In this document: in pieces, positions 1 through 11,520 of the stretch | Layout of the letters: every line of letters starts with the position of its first letter | Position numbering within the stretch: the first letter of the stretch is position 1 | Source: Ostrinia nubilalis | Lineage: Eukaryota > Arthropoda > Insecta > Lepidoptera > Crambidae | Direction of reading: 5' to 3' | Length of the DNA: 64,000 nt | Assembly: GCF_963855985.1 (NCBI RefSeq) | Contig: NC_087100.1 | Coordinates: 4,251,001 to 4,315,000, forward strand | The notes under the pieces: generated by a model | What the model saw: only the letters and a program-made list of their open reading frames with translations | What the model was told of the DNA's origin: nothing | The model's database searches: none | Position numbers and translations under genes: made by a program

Positions 1-521
1 TTTAAAATGTCAGGGTTATCTTTCAAAATTATTATGCCTTCTTTCTTGAGTTTTAAGTGTTCATAATGGGCGATTGTCATGGTGGGCGATGTAGTGAAGG
101 ACGAAGCTTAGCTCGTCCTTGGTGGGCGATTATGTTAGAGTTAGTGTAAAGTTCGTTCATTGTCCTATCACTAGATGGCACCACATGCTATGTTTGTGTT
201 TAAGTTTACATAGTTTTACCAATAGATGACACTTGTATTTTATGTGCAAAATATTAGCCCGCGGTGTCCAGATTTTTTGCCCGGCCTTTAAATATAACCG
301 GGATCCAATAAAGCATTGAATTCAGTTGACCTCAAGACAGTGTTTCATTCACTAGTAGTTAGTAGTACCCAGTCAGTGGTAGGTAGGAGTGAGTGATAGC
401 GCCTAGGAAGTGCGCAGGGTGAGGGAATTCCACCCTCCTCTATGGGAGGGTTAAACAGTAGGTATGTGCGGCTTTGTGCATATGAACAGCGATCCTTCAT
501 CGTACTAGACACGTACAGGTA

Positions 522-644
522 CACCTTTATTAATAAAACTTACACGCACAGAATTTTAAAGAACAGAATTTTAAAGTGAGTTAGTATGGAAATGTCATTT
601 TAAAACAGTGTTCAACAAGTGTGTAACTTTTTATTAGTAAGGTG
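522..644. mobile_element. Short palindromic MITE, copy 1 of 2
   Basis: The ends are inverted repeats of about 24 bp: CACCTTTATTAATAAAAC on the left, and its near complement ending GTAAGGTG on the right. The flanks read GGTA on both sides (518-521 and 645-648), a candidate 4-bp target duplication. A second member of the same family, with the TTATTAATAAAA core at both ends, lies at 22355-22471. There is no coding capacity, so it must have been moved by a transposase encoded elsewhere. Confidence 0.65.
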
Positions 645-984
645 GGTAGTGTCTACTTCTGCAACAAGAGTTCAACATGATCCAAGTCATGACTCTTGCT
701 TCTCTGGGTGTCCACGAATGACCAGAGTTGTGGCATTATCTACTGAGATCCTACGTCACCATGCTGAGTGGAAACCTTTTCAGTATTTGTGTATTTACTT
801 TTATTTTTAAAGATTTGTCTATATAAAGTTACGTATAATAATACCTACTGAATAAATGCTTTTATTTCCTTCTTTCTTTCTTGATTTGACAAAAAAGTCA
901 ACGCTTGTGCAATGCCTTAGAAAATTTACAGACGAAAGAACAACAAGCCGAAAAATGAGCACAGCACCTCAAGCTAAGCACTGC

Positions 985-1136
985 GCAACTAACACCCGTA
1001 TTCACAAACGATGCTTAAGTGAAGCAGCAAATCGAACGCACAGCGTTGAATAGAGCTCTGTGATTGGTTCATGTGTCACCATGTGCCTCCACGCGTACTG
1101 TGAGACCTCATAGTAATGTTTGTGAATACGGGAACG
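985..1136. mobile_element. 150-bp MITE family M2, copy 1 of 4
   Basis: This short repeat is bounded by ends like CCCGTATTCACAAAC and GTTTGTGAATACGGG. Its body carries recognisable segments such as GAAGCAGCAAATCGAACGCA and CTGTGATTGG. Further copies are at about 24646-24775, 47040-47186 and 58845-59198. The terminal inverted repeats and the lack of any reading frame mark it as a non-autonomous DNA element of unknown superfamily. Confidence 0.6.
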
Positions 1137-2012
1137 GGCGTAAATGTAATTGTAATAGATGAGACTATCCAACAAATATGTGTAATCTGATGTCCGTACA
1201 ACATCACAATCTTGCAATCATGATAATTATCATGACTTCTGTTCGCTTTAATCGTCATCCATTGTCCTTGCCTGATTTATTTAAAACAGAGCCCAAATAA
1301 ATTAAAATAGTTTCGGCGTGTTGTTATACCCGCCAATTTGTTAAATCAATTGAAAACCAACTTCATTGTCTTCTGCAATTGGTTTTGCTGTAATCAACTT
1401 AAATTGTAATTAAAGTTCGTAAATGAAAACGTCAATCAGTTGCTTACTAATTGGAAATTTTATACAGCGATTAATTGTTTAATGTAGGCTATTTTTATTA
1501 GAGCTTTCAGTTTGGCCTTGACTATTGGAAGCAAGCAATTTAGCAAATGTTAAATTGTGTAAATTAATTTTAGAATAAGGAAAGCTTATAAACTAAATAA
1601 CCATTATTTATGAAAATAGGTAATCGTTCTTATCACATAGACCTCCAGCGGGAACCAAACTCGCAACTATTATATTGTAGTCCATTTCAGAAACCACCAA
1701 GCCAGGTGAAAATCAAATAAGTACCTATGAGTATGAAGTAAACCTTTCATTATTAATGCTTTTTTGTTTGATCTAAAATCTGTCCTAATTTTCAAACGTT
1801 TTGAAATATAACCTTTTACATTCATAGAGTTTAAAAGGTCGGGTATGATCCCATTTGATCCGTACTTCCAGGAACAGTAATAGTTAAGCCTGTACATTCA
1901 TAAGGTCAAAACCAAACCAAAATTCCAAAAACTTAACTAAAGTACCTATTTAATTTTCCGAAAGATTCCTCCACTCATTATCAAGGTTACCTAATTCCCA
2001 AATAGCAAACAG

Positions 2013-2413
2013 CAGGGATGTTATGGATATCCGTAACCGTAACCGAAACTATTGGATATCCGAAATTAAAAAATATCCGTAACCATAACCGAAATCTATT
2101 CAAAAGTTTCGGATAGTTTCGAATAAAGGCGGAGTCCAAATCTTAATATTTATCAATATATGTTACTTGTCTGGCATTCCCTGTTTTACCTGTATCATAG
2201 GTGCCGTCATAGTACTTACATAAAGTGGCTATGCGGGTCGCGCAAAACCTTGCTATTTGAATTTTACATTTTGAAAATTCTAATATCTGTAATCGAAATT
2301 ATCCGAAACTTTCGGATAATCCGAAATGATTTCATATCCGTAACCGTAACCGAAACCGGTATAATATTGTTCTAATATCCGTAACTGTATCCATAAACGA
2401 AACTTCATATCCA
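2013..2413. repeat. GGGATG-ended low-complexity element (CCGTAACC type)
   Basis: The stretch begins CAGGGATGTTATGG and is built from degenerate repeats of ATCCGTAACC and CCGAAAC, with the reverse-complement motif TTTCGGATA in the middle. The opening CAGGGATG matches the opening of three other simple-repeat blocks in this window. A clear mirrored CATCCC end is not visible here, so the right boundary is approximate. Confidence 0.45.
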
Positions 2414-3294
2414 AAACATAAACAGTAAAAACGCATGATCACGCGAAAATAATTTGTTGACTCCATTACCTCGCTAATTAACTAGCCGGCGTTAATTGAA
2501 AGGCATTTTTGTGCGAAAATACAAAATAATAACGTTCTTTGAACCCCAAGGTTTAAGTGTGTTAGCAATGTTAATTAAACCGCCTTTATCGAAGATAATC
2601 GTGTAATCAAGATACCTTTTAACGCAAGACTTTGTTAAGAACCTCTAAAGACAAATTACGCAGATCTCCTGTTTCTTCTTGTTCTATTTCTACTTGGTTT
2701 GTATTTTTAATTTATTAGTAATTTATTTTTTTGCACAAATTACTAATAGTTCCGTTAGCCCCACGTGCTAAGCTAAATATACTTCACGAGTGGGCTCACC
2801 AAAATAGTCGAGCGTCAGTTGGGTTCGAATCCGCGTTCCACGGATGACGAGTTGGCCAGTCCGATCCGTTCACCGTTCGGCTATCATGCCTTCAATTGTT
2901 TTTCTTGGTTTGTTAAAATTATTGGTTTCAGACTTGCCCCATAGGTGTCTAACATGGTTCAATCGATCTGAACACCATTTTCCCTACGAAGCACGTATTT
3001 AATCTCCGAAGCTCTCTTTTCGAACAACCATTTTGCATGTGCTTGCTACTCAACTTTCAGCTACTGCACAAAGTTGTACAAAGCATTTATTACAGTTTGC
3101 GTGTCCCATATAAGAATTAAACTTCAAAACTTCTGTTTCAGAAACCATTTAGCTATAAGCTTGTCCATTTCGCCCACATGTCATAAAACTAATTCTTCAC
3201 TATGATTGAAATTCTGTCAGCACTATCAAAAAGTAACACAGTTACGGAAAGTCAACAAAGACATCTACCGTTCCACATTTATAGACGTCTCTAG

Positions 3295-3744
3295 CAGGGA
3301 TGTTCGTACTTGCGAATATTCGCAAAAAATTTTGATATTCGCATTCGCAAGAAATGATGTGCATATTAGGGGATGTATTGGACAAACAAAACGGAAATTA
3401 TACGTGGATATTTTTTTTTATTTAGTGAACATAACCATCACTATTGTGGTTAAATTTACCTGTCGACAAATGTCCTGTACCTATAGCTGACACGAAATAT
3501 CAAACCAACCAAACATTTTTCATGAAAATGCATACTTTGCCTGGGGATGTCGTAAGAGCAGACTCAGGGAGAAGTATGAAAATTAGGAGTTCCTAACCCC
3601 CCTGGTCAGCGTAAGAATTGTAGCTTAGAGTCCTCTTGTAGGGGAGACCTGATCATGATGATTCGCATTCGCGAGTATTGGAGTCAAAAATTCGCATCCA
3701 CATTCGCATTCGCGCAAAAATCGACATTCGCTACATCACTATCC
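3295..3744. repeat. GGGATG-ended low-complexity element (ATTCGC type)
   Basis: It begins CAGGGATGTTCG and ends near ACATCACTATCC. Next to both ends there are runs of the hexamer ATTCGC or its complement GCGAAT, at about 3316-3353 and 3658-3732. The middle (3360-3655) looks like unrelated AT-rich sequence. It may be a non-autonomous hAT-like element, but only the matching ends support that. Confidence 0.4.
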
Positions 3745-4122
3745 AGTCGTCCATCTTCCAACGGATCTCGACAAACGACCACCGCCATTATTGATCTCAT
3801 TCCTCTTAATGTCAAAGGGCCTGGTTTGACGCTGAGATTTGAAAGCCCTTTAGATTACATCTTAGTAAAAGCCTTTTGTGTACACGATACAGATGTGGAA
3901 CATATTTTTATTCAAACTTCACCTCTGTTAATATAAGAAACAGTCTGTATTAAAATAATGGTTTAATCTTGATAGAGTTTTTAAACGACAAGTACGTACC
4001 TACCTATCTTCTTGTGTTTCTGAAAACTTTATCTAGTTTCTACGGAAAACATATTGATTTAAAACTGTAAAGTCATAATGGTATCTCTTGAGTCAGATGT
4101 TCTGGCACAAGTTATAATAAAA

Positions 4123-4157
<35 letters not shown>

Positions 4158-5029
4158 TTTAATTCTAAGTTTTATCGTAGTACTTATTAGATATTATTCT
4201 GTGGTTTTATTCTCAACTTGAAAAATGATACTGAACTGTAGGTATGTATTAATGTCTTGAATCGCAGTATTCAAGAACCAAATGTTAGTAAATGGTTAAC
4301 TTTACTACGAAAGTGTTAACTTTACAACAACGGAAAGTGTTATTATTATTTATACACAGAAAATAGTCCCGTCACAAATTACCAAACAACTGACGTATCA
4401 TTAAACTCAAGGAAAAATAGTTTCCTCAAAACTTTTTCCATATTTCATAGATCATCAAAGGGCAAAATGGCATAAAAACCCGGTGCATCTCTCTTCACTT
4501 CAACTGCAGTTGAACTTTCCAGTCTTTTGAATACGGTTTAAAACCGCTTAACCGGCAATAGAGGTGGCGTGCTTTCGTATATTTATCACAAACTTGATAT
4601 TAATTACGCAGCGGCGTCCGAGCGTGATTGTAATATATTGTAATACTAGTTACTGCCGAGTCGCCGCCTGCTTTTATTTCCCAACTAACAGCCTTTGTAG
4701 CGAAGAAAATTTTCCCGTTGAAACCGGTTTGCGGCGGACCTAAGTGGTTACGCTTTTGCGAAGGAGGAATAGTGCTGGGAAAGGAAAATCCTGGTTTAGT
4801 TGCGGAAATCTTGTAATAAAACCTTTAGTTCTGACTGACACAGCCGGAACTGCTAAGTCTTAAAATCTGTTTGGAAAATAGGTTTCCATTATGTAGATGT
4901 CCCTGTAAGAAATGACATTTCAGCTATGGAATTGTGTTTCAGAAATAGAGATGATTGTTTTTTTTGGATTGGTGCAAGTTATGGCCAATCATTTGCTAAC
5001 CAATTTACCAACCTACAATAGGTTTCATC

Positions 5030-5152
5030 TTTCAGCCATTGCTGAACACAAGCCTCCCCGAATGATTTCCATATTGTCTGGTTGGTAACAGCCTGCATTC
5101 AGCGTCTTCCTGCTCCCTTTATGAGGTCGTCGGTCCACCTTGTGAGTGGAAG
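5030..5152 (-). mobile_element. RTE-type LINE 3' fragment
   Basis: Read on the minus strand, this is the decayed end of a LINE reverse-transcriptase frame. Better-preserved copies elsewhere in the window encode the C-terminal motif TRWTDD...VAG. The plus strand shows the matching landmarks TTTCAGCCAT, CTGAACA, GCCTCCCC and GGTCGTCGGTCCACCTTGTG. The (ATG)n tail is worn away in this copy. Confidence 0.6.
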
Positions 5153-5759
5153 TCATTAATTTATCTATCTCATTTCACTAAGTATTGTTGTTAATACATT
5201 TGCTGATTCCATCAATTGTTGCAAGTGATCTCATGAAAAAAACACCAGCCGTATTTATTGCTGAATCCAATCTAGAAGTCGGAATTGAAAAGGTATCAAA
5301 GTTGTATCGTGATTGCTCTTTGTTTCGCCAGTTTCGGCGCGAGATGGCGTCTCAGCAATGGCTGTCATATCACATCAACACGACATTGTCTCGAACTCGA
5401 CATATAATCGAGTTAGGATCTGGTACAAAGCATAAAACAAAGCGGGTTGTTGTTTCCTATTTTCATTTTTAACTGACATCAAACAGGAGGAGTATTCTAA
5501 CATGGTTGGTATGCTTTTATACAATAAAGCTCCCAGTCTATCCATGGTCAATGTTGGCCGTATGGTTCCAGTTATTCAAATTTATGTATGCGAGTCATTC
5601 CTACTAGTACCTTAATATGTAAGTCTAGATATTAGCACGTCACTACCTTGTTTAATATACCTCGCAATCTTGTATACCCATTCTTATGATACACCATACA
5701 AGAATGCATGGTAAATTCAGTGAACTGCTCCTGAATCGAATGTACCTACTACTACTATT

Positions 5760-5970
5760 TCTATTTATTTATATTAACCGGCAGACAGTGGTGACTGAGT
5801 TTGTTGCGGCGCTTCTTCTCAGCACTTGCCAAATGTTGGTCTCGAAGCGCTGGTAGGGTAAAAAGATTATGAGACATGTAGAGGCTCCTTAAGAGCAAAA
5901 TGACGATTTGTAAGAACTATTTATTAGTCTAAACAAATAAAGAAATTTTGACTTTGACTTTGACTTTGAC
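5760..5970 (+). mobile_element. LINE 3' tail with (GACTTT)n end
   Basis: This untranslated repeat ends with AATAAAG followed by several GACTTT units at about 5948-5970, which is how lepidopteran non-LTR retrotransposons often finish. Reverse-oriented pieces containing ACCCTACCAGC and the rest of the same block occur at 14268-14332 and 43857-43905. No open frame remains. Confidence 0.5.
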
Positions 5971-6031
5971 CAGCAAAGTAGAATAAGATCACTCCCGCTC
6001 TTCCCGTGAATGTCGTAAAAGGCGACTAAGG

Positions 6032-6136
6032 CTGAGTTGCACCACTTAACTTTAACCGTAACTATAACGATAACCGGTGGTTTTTGTATGAAGAATGACT
6101 GTTTTTTTACGTTTGTTAAAGTTAAAGTAAGATAGC
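6032..6136. mobile_element. MITE family M3 inserted in repeat S
   Basis: The element begins CTGAGTTGCACCAC and ends with GTTAAAGTTAAAGTAAG. These halves are imperfect inverted repeats built on TTTAAC. CTAAGG occurs on both sides (6026-6031 and 6137-6142). A related copy starts near 11886 (GGCTGAGTCGCAC). Confidence 0.55.
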
Positions 6137-6214
6137 CTAAGGGACAAATATGCGAATATCAGACCTCCCCTACCCTCTGATCAACGTGGGAAATGTAGGC
6201 CAAATCCTCCATTT

Positions 6215-6277
6215 CATCATCATCATCATCATTTCAGCCATAGGACGTCCACTGCTGAACATAGGCCTCCCCTAATG
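6215..6277 (-). mobile_element. 5'-truncated RTE LINE tail with 12-bp TSD
   Basis: Only about 63 bp of the LINE remains: the (CAT)n run, which is the (ATG)n tail on the minus strand, followed by TTTCAGCCATAGGACGTCC. The duplication AATCCTCCATTT flanks it exactly at 6203-6214 and 6278-6289. This is strong evidence of target-primed insertion of a severely truncated copy. Confidence 0.75.
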
Positions 6278-6655
6278 AATCCTCCATTTGCCTCGGGTAA
6301 ATTAAAGAGGATCGTGTTTCTACAGTGGAGACTAAATTATCTGATGATGATGACAATAATAGTATCAAATCAACTTTAATTCATTCGTTCAACTAATAAA
6401 GCTGGTCAATTATGGCTTACATTTCTTTATAACTAAACTTTTTTGGACTATGAAAGCTGCGCTGAAGTCAAAGTCAAAATTTCCTTATTTGCATGGACAA
6501 AAATAGTGCTTAAAATAATAAGTTATAAAAATTTTCGCGTTGCATAATTGAATTAATCGGTCGAAACGTCAGGCGTATTTGCCATTTTAATGTTACCGGA
6601 TAGGTATCAACGTGTATCGCGTTAAAACCTGTTTAAATTAGTGCTAACAATCCCA

Positions 6656-6888
6656 ATCCCAACTAATATTATAAATGCGAAAGTAACTCTGTCTGTCTGT
6701 CTGTCTGTTACGCTTTCCCGCTTAAACCTCGCAACCGATTTTGATGAAATTTGGCATAGAGATAGTTTGAGTCCCGGGAAAGAACATAGGATAGTTTTTA
6801 TCCCGGTTTTTGAAACAGGGACGCGCGCGATAAAGTTTTTCTGTGACAGACAAATTTCCACGCGGGCGAAGCCGCGGGCGGAAAGCTA
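6656..6888 (+). mobile_element. Helitron-like unit (Lep1-type), copy 1 of 4
   Basis: It starts ACTAATATTATAAATGCG, runs through a TCTG microsatellite and a conserved TTTTGATGAAATTTGGC segment, and ends with the GC hairpin GCGGGCGAAGCCGCGGGC followed by CTAGT. A hairpin just before CTAG is the known 3' signature of Helitron-like elements in Lepidoptera. Other copies are 13092-13277, 37451-37651 and 40310-40533. It has no Rep/helicase gene and is non-autonomous. Confidence 0.7.
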
Positions 6889-7089
6889 GTAGTCAAATAT
6901 ATAAATAAAAACTGACCCAGCTTGTTATAAATGCCTGTGGATGAGCCATATTTGTCCAAAAATTTCAGAACTTTCAGGAAAACGGAAAATCTCTTATATT
7001 AACCCACACAAAGGTCATAGCAAAAACAATCTGTGATAATCGGATTGCGTACGATAAAGTAGGCTGTGTGCATACGGTGTGTGCGCCTC

Positions 7090-7103
7090 GTTGCCATGGC
7101 AAC
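7090..7103. promoter_or_regulatory. Palindromic RFX/X-box-like motif
   Basis: GTTGCCATGGCAAC is a perfect 14-bp palindrome with one more matching base on each side. It equals the classical symmetrical RFX binding motif (GTNRCC, two bases, then its complement). It sits in a GC-richer patch (7060-7125) of an otherwise AT-rich Lar intron. Any enhancer role is inferred from the motif alone. Confidence 0.35.
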
Positions 7104-8789
7104 GGCGGCGCCACCGGAATCCGCAACCAACTACTGTATATTCTTTGACTTGCCTTTAGGATAGCAATTAGTAGGTATATTTTATAACTTGATTCCTATA
7201 AAAATGTTTTTAGTGTCAAAATTTGAGCTGAGAATCGGTACGATTGATGATGTGCACACTGCTTTTGATATTTTCAGTATTTTGTTTTTGATTGGTTTTG
7301 TTGATTGAATGCCATTTATTTACAAACTTAATATGAGTTTATGTGGATTAATGTATTTGATCAAATGAACTCGACCAACAGGTCGGAATAAATAAATAAT
7401 TCACTATAATAGTGTTCGAATGAGATTATGATACTGTTTAATATTGGAAAATGTGACATTTAATAAAACCAATTTTTCGTGCTTTCAAAGCGTATTATGA
7501 AACTGGAATACATGTAATTCCGTTGCCATAAAAATGTATAAAAAATAACGAAGAAAAAAGTTTGTGACTTTCGAATTAATTATTAAAAACACTGTAAAAC
7601 AATATTATTTTAAAACTATATTACTAATATCACCAAACCCTTAACTACAAAATAAAACTGTTTAACCCCAAATAGTCCAGCGTGCGTACCATAACTTACA
7701 ATTAAGTTATATGCAAATCTTGTTACCGCTGTATCGGTATATCTTGTGCACGTAATTATTATTAATGTGCCGCCCTCGGGGCCACCCGGGTCGCCCTTAG
7801 CATGACTTAGCTTGTACTCTTACCCAATTATAGACTTAAATTGTATGCATTGTTTAGAGTTTATTTTACAGTGGTATGGTCTTTATCAATCGACAAAATC
7901 ATTGTTTTTTTTGCTCCAAGAAGGTTGAATTAAAGCAAAGGCATAAATCATACAGCCTAGATTTGCCGCGCAAACTTTTGACATCTGTCAAAAGTGTTTT
8001 ACGTCGGTGAACAAAAAAGAAAACTAGCCATACCAGCCAGCTCGCAATCATGGCCTATGAAATCATGGCAACTTTGCTCCTATATTCCGTTACTGCACTC
8101 CTAAGTTTTTCTTTTAAAACACCAGGCACCCGGCAAGTAGGGGTCATAAATCATTCTGCCTAGTTGTCCTTACAAAAAGATATTAACAATGATTTCTCAA
8201 TAATCAAACATAAATTAAAAGGAGACGAAAAAATTATTAATCCACATCAATGCACTTTTTTTTAAATGACATAGGCCAAAGGGTATACGATTACCATGAA
8301 GCTTAATCTTCTATAAGATAAAGAAGAAAAATGAGGACATTTAGCATCTCAAAGCCACTACAGATTATTAAGAATAAAAAGCAACAATAGAACAAAATTA
8401 GGTACGAAAAGAATTTTAAAGAAAGAAAAATGGTTGCTTTATTAATTCTACTGTCTAAGAATTAGATGGTTTAAAGCGGTTGACAAAGGCACTGGCAATA
8501 AAGTATGAAGTAGCCATTTACTGTACAGACGACAGCACATTAGACTACACATTTTTTGTTGGAATATCTACCTTAATACAACTACACAAGATTTGCCGTC
8601 GTCTCAGTTGGCGACGAGTAAAAAAGGGAACATTTAATAAGCAACGGTTCGCCGCAATTCGTCCTTATCTACAAACAGACAAACCCACTGTTTATTCAAT
8701 TAATCGGGCCGAGTTTTACAAGGCAATAAATTTGGTACCTCCAAAAGTTCACAAAGTAATCTCAAGCAGAACAACGGCCTCGCTCGCAC

Positions 8790-9253
8790 TAGGGATGTGA
8801 TGGCGATCTAATACGTAGATAGCTTTGTCGATAGCAAATATCGATGCTAAGGATGCACGTCAATCGACCCTATGAGAAACAAAAAAGTCAAGCAGTATCT
8901 TGCAATATGTTTTATCACATACAACGTAGATGCAAAGCACATTATTTCGTCGACCAGTTATTATTTTTCACATTTTATCACCTAACGTATTATAACATAA
9001 CAGTAACATTTGCTTGACTCTTACTTTTTTTGGTATGTTCAAGAAATGCGTCCCGCTAATCAAAATAAGAATATAATTTATTTTACTTTATATCAAATTC
9101 AGTGAAAATGGGTTATTTAATTGATACACCAAATAATCAGTGAATTTATACTTCTGCAATAAATATTAATTAAAATAAAAGTTTTGCAATTTAAAAACGG
9201 AATCGATGGCCATACCACCATCGATTATCCCCAAATCTCAACACACATCCCTA
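8790..9253. mobile_element. GGGATG-ended element (ATCGAT type)
   Basis: The ends are TAGGGATGTG and its mirror CACATCCCTA. The subterminal sequence is rich in ATCGAT and GATGGC on both sides. TAGGG-type termini are seen in hAT elements. I could not find a matching 8-bp flanking duplication, and no transposase frame is present. Confidence 0.45.
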
Positions 9254-10001
9254 ATTTCGCTCACTCGCAAAACGAAACAACTCCGAATCTCAGAGAAATA
9301 ATGTCAGCTGTGTAACTTAATCAAATTTCGTTCAGTCTGCCCGAAAGACCGGGGAGAATTTCATTTAGCGAATTAACATTTTCACTATTCAAAATTTTAC
9401 GGGCGTTTTGAGATTTCCGCAAGATTTCTGCCTTCAATTTGGGTAAATAGTCTGCGAAGGGAGTTAATGTCAGGTAAAAGTTGCGGCAATTGTCTGCGAG
9501 AGAAAGGAGAAACATGGGGAAATTGGAAAATAATCCTAATTTATTCATCTAATTAACTGTTTGTAAAACAGATATTTGTATATGTGTCTTTGACACGTTA
9601 ACAGATTTATAATAATTTACTTACTAAGCTCTATGCAAAACTCTGCCCAAAACAATAAGTAGTAACTAGGCAAGCGCCGATAATCTTAAATATATTCCAA
9701 TTGTGTAAATAAATTGGTCATGGAAATGACAATATCTAAAAGTCTTCTCGTTAAGTGAGTTGCTGACACTCATCAACAACATAGCGAGCGATATCTCAGT
9801 TCAGCACAGCCTCTTTAGTAGTAGTTAATAAGTTACTTAGTAGTCATCACTTGCGGCATAAATGCAATGTGGCAACAAAATTATATACTCTGTCTGATAC
9901 ACTATTAACTATACATACACGTCTTTAAATTAATCTTAAGTTACTTTAAATAATCTTAAGTTACCTTAACTTCATCATTAACCTTCTCCCTGTCTTTGCA
10001 G

Positions 10002-10196
10002 CCGACAAAACGCCCCCTGGATTTCCTTCAATCGTGCCGCCATCTTCCACCATGGTGGTCGAGGTTGGCCACACGGCCACCCTGCCCTGCCAGGCCAGCG
10101 GGACCCCCACACCCAGGGTGAAGTGGCTGTGGAACTCCTTGCCCCTGGACGTCGCTTCGAACCCGAGATACGCACTGCTGAATGATAAGATGCATG
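10002..10196 (+). CDS. Lar exon: N-terminal half of Ig-like domain 2
   Basis: Lar is a cell-surface receptor tyrosine phosphatase that guides axons and organises synapses and epithelia; this exon encodes part of its extracellular adhesion region. The frame reads through DKTPPGFPSIV, VEVGHTATLPCQASG and RVKWLWN, then NPRYALL. It shows the first disulfide cysteine of an Ig fold and the core tryptophan. The exon starts after TTTGCAG with two bases completing a codon and ends at CATG before GTGAGT, in phase 1. It joins cleanly to the exon at 39087. Wording and order match insect Lar Ig2. The 28.9-kb intron that follows is unusually long. Confidence 0.9.
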
Positions 10197-11401
10197 GTGA
10201 GTTATATTCTATCTTGTTGTTCTTATATCTTGTTGAAAGTATACAGTGGGAAAACGATAAGTGATCTCACACGATTATTTCTAAACTATTAAAGATATGG
10301 AAAAACTGGTTAGGAATTGATCCTGAAAGTGCTTCACGAGCTCTCTCTACGGTATCAATAATAAGTTACAGAATAAACTGGATCTTTCCGAAAGTTCAAT
10401 GTTTCCAACTTCCCACACATTTATATGTTACATATTGGCCAGAAAAATATGTCAAGGTCTTATTTAGGACTGAAACTGTAACTGAACTAGAAATTATGTT
10501 TGACTCGCAAACTAATATGTTTCATTTACTTTTTTACAATTTCAACTCAAAATCTCGGTTACTATCGTTTTTTATTCTTTGAAAATATGCAATACAATAG
10601 TGTAGGTAAAGAATGCCCGAATATATCACATATAATAAAACTAAGCAGTTACTTCTAGCAATGTTTGTAATGCAGTGCCTAATTTATTATTATAATAACT
10701 CTCAAAATTAATTTACAGACACCAAAAAAAATCCATAATTTTCTGACTCATAAAATACGTATTTTTTGTTGAAAACAGCACTTAAAACTTTTCACTTAAG
10801 CCGCATTGATTCTAGGTTCTAATCCCTTGCCTAGAGATTATAAAATAACATTCAATTTACGTCAGTTTCCATTATACCCAGACTGGATTTGCTAGATTTT
10901 ATCTTATAAGACATTGAAGGTTGCCCACAGACGCAGACCACTTAGAACAATAAATACCACCCTTTAAAAAGAACTACGAACTCCTATTTACCTTTAATTT
11001 AATATATTTCGTGTCCAGAGACAGTTTAACGTTCCCCTGGGACTAATAAATGTATCACTAGTTAAGTTTTATTGGCGTTCGAACAGTGGGTAGATCTTGA
11101 CACACGAATCGCTCTGATTGGTATGGGTTTTCCCATACTTTATACTTATAGTATGAGCATTTGAATTGAAAATAAATAAGTATGTCCATCTGTCAATTTC
11201 TGAAAAAATACCTACTTTATGGGATACAAATGAAATACAGTAGTAGTAATAAGCTGTTTCATCCTAACTGACAGTCAAATAATATTTGTAACAATATTTC
11301 TGTTGGATGTTTAAGGGTAGTACTACCCAACATTGATGAAACAAAAGCTAGCCGTAACAGCGTATTACACTTGAAAATTTCAACTGGTTCATCCAGTGTC
11401 G

Positions 11402-11517
11402 TGCCCGTTTTCACCATAAATCCCTAATTTTTAAGTGACCCCTTTGACAGCAAAATTCCTGTTATTTGTTACCATAGGAGTCACTTAAAAATTAGGGATT
11501 GATGGTGAAAATGGGCA
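11402..11517. mobile_element. Palindromic MITE family M4, copy 1 of 3
   Basis: This near-perfect inverted repeat opens TGCCCGTTTTCACCAT and closes with the complement ending AATGGGCA. The inner arms carry CCCTAATTTTTAAGTGACCCC. Sister copies are 21849-21951 (left end lost) and 38898-39013. At 116 bp with no frame, it is a typical non-autonomous DNA element. Confidence 0.75.
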
Positions 11518-11520
11518 TAA

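Larger units (their letters stand above)
5985..6345 (-). repeat. Dispersed repeat S with two nested insertions
   Basis: The block is a reverse-oriented copy of a dispersed repeat whose plus form includes CTGCAGGAGCACGACC and TCTCTAATTTAC. Another minus copy is at 37255-37410. Plus copies or fragments lie at 38208-38330, 61149-61250, 61330-61405 and 62896-62960. Here it is split by a MITE (6032-6136, flanked by CTAAGG) and by a tiny LINE tail (6215-6277, flanked by a perfect 12-bp duplication). Unsplit copies confirm that both were insertions. Confidence 0.6.
1..10001 (+). other. Lar intron (3' part), repeat-rich
   Basis: This is non-coding sequence upstream of the first visible Lar exon, ending in a pyrimidine-rich tract and CAG at 9999-10001. 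The next exon begins with two bases that finish a codon, so the missing upstream exon must end in phase 1. Repeats inside it are listed separately. The stretches 645-980, 1140-2010, 2415-3290, 3745-5030, 6900-8780 and 9255-10001 hold no gene I can recognise. They are AT-rich, with a 31-base T run at 4125-4155. Short open frames here have no recognisable domain and are treated as chance. Confidence 0.7.

Noticed and set aside
240..480. Possible LTR with TATA-like TTTAAATATAAC and AATAAAG
   Set aside because: No second copy, primer site or coding region is visible at the window edge, so an LTR call cannot be supported.
2815..2850. GGGTTCGAATCCG, a tRNA T-arm-like box
   Set aside because: No A box, acceptor stem or anticodon arm can be formed around it. 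A lone B-box match is not a tRNA gene.
7968..8000. Palindrome ACTTTTGACATCTGTCAAAAGT
   Set aside because: Arms are only about ten bases and not part of a repeat or gene, as expected by chance in AT-rich DNA of this size.
8480..8800. Open frame of 106 codons
   Set aside because: No motif recognised. It runs into the GGGATG-ended element at 8790, so it is probably chance.
10034..10264. Frame starting at 10034 as an independent small protein
   Set aside because: It is the Lar Ig2 exon read on past its splice donor into the intron.
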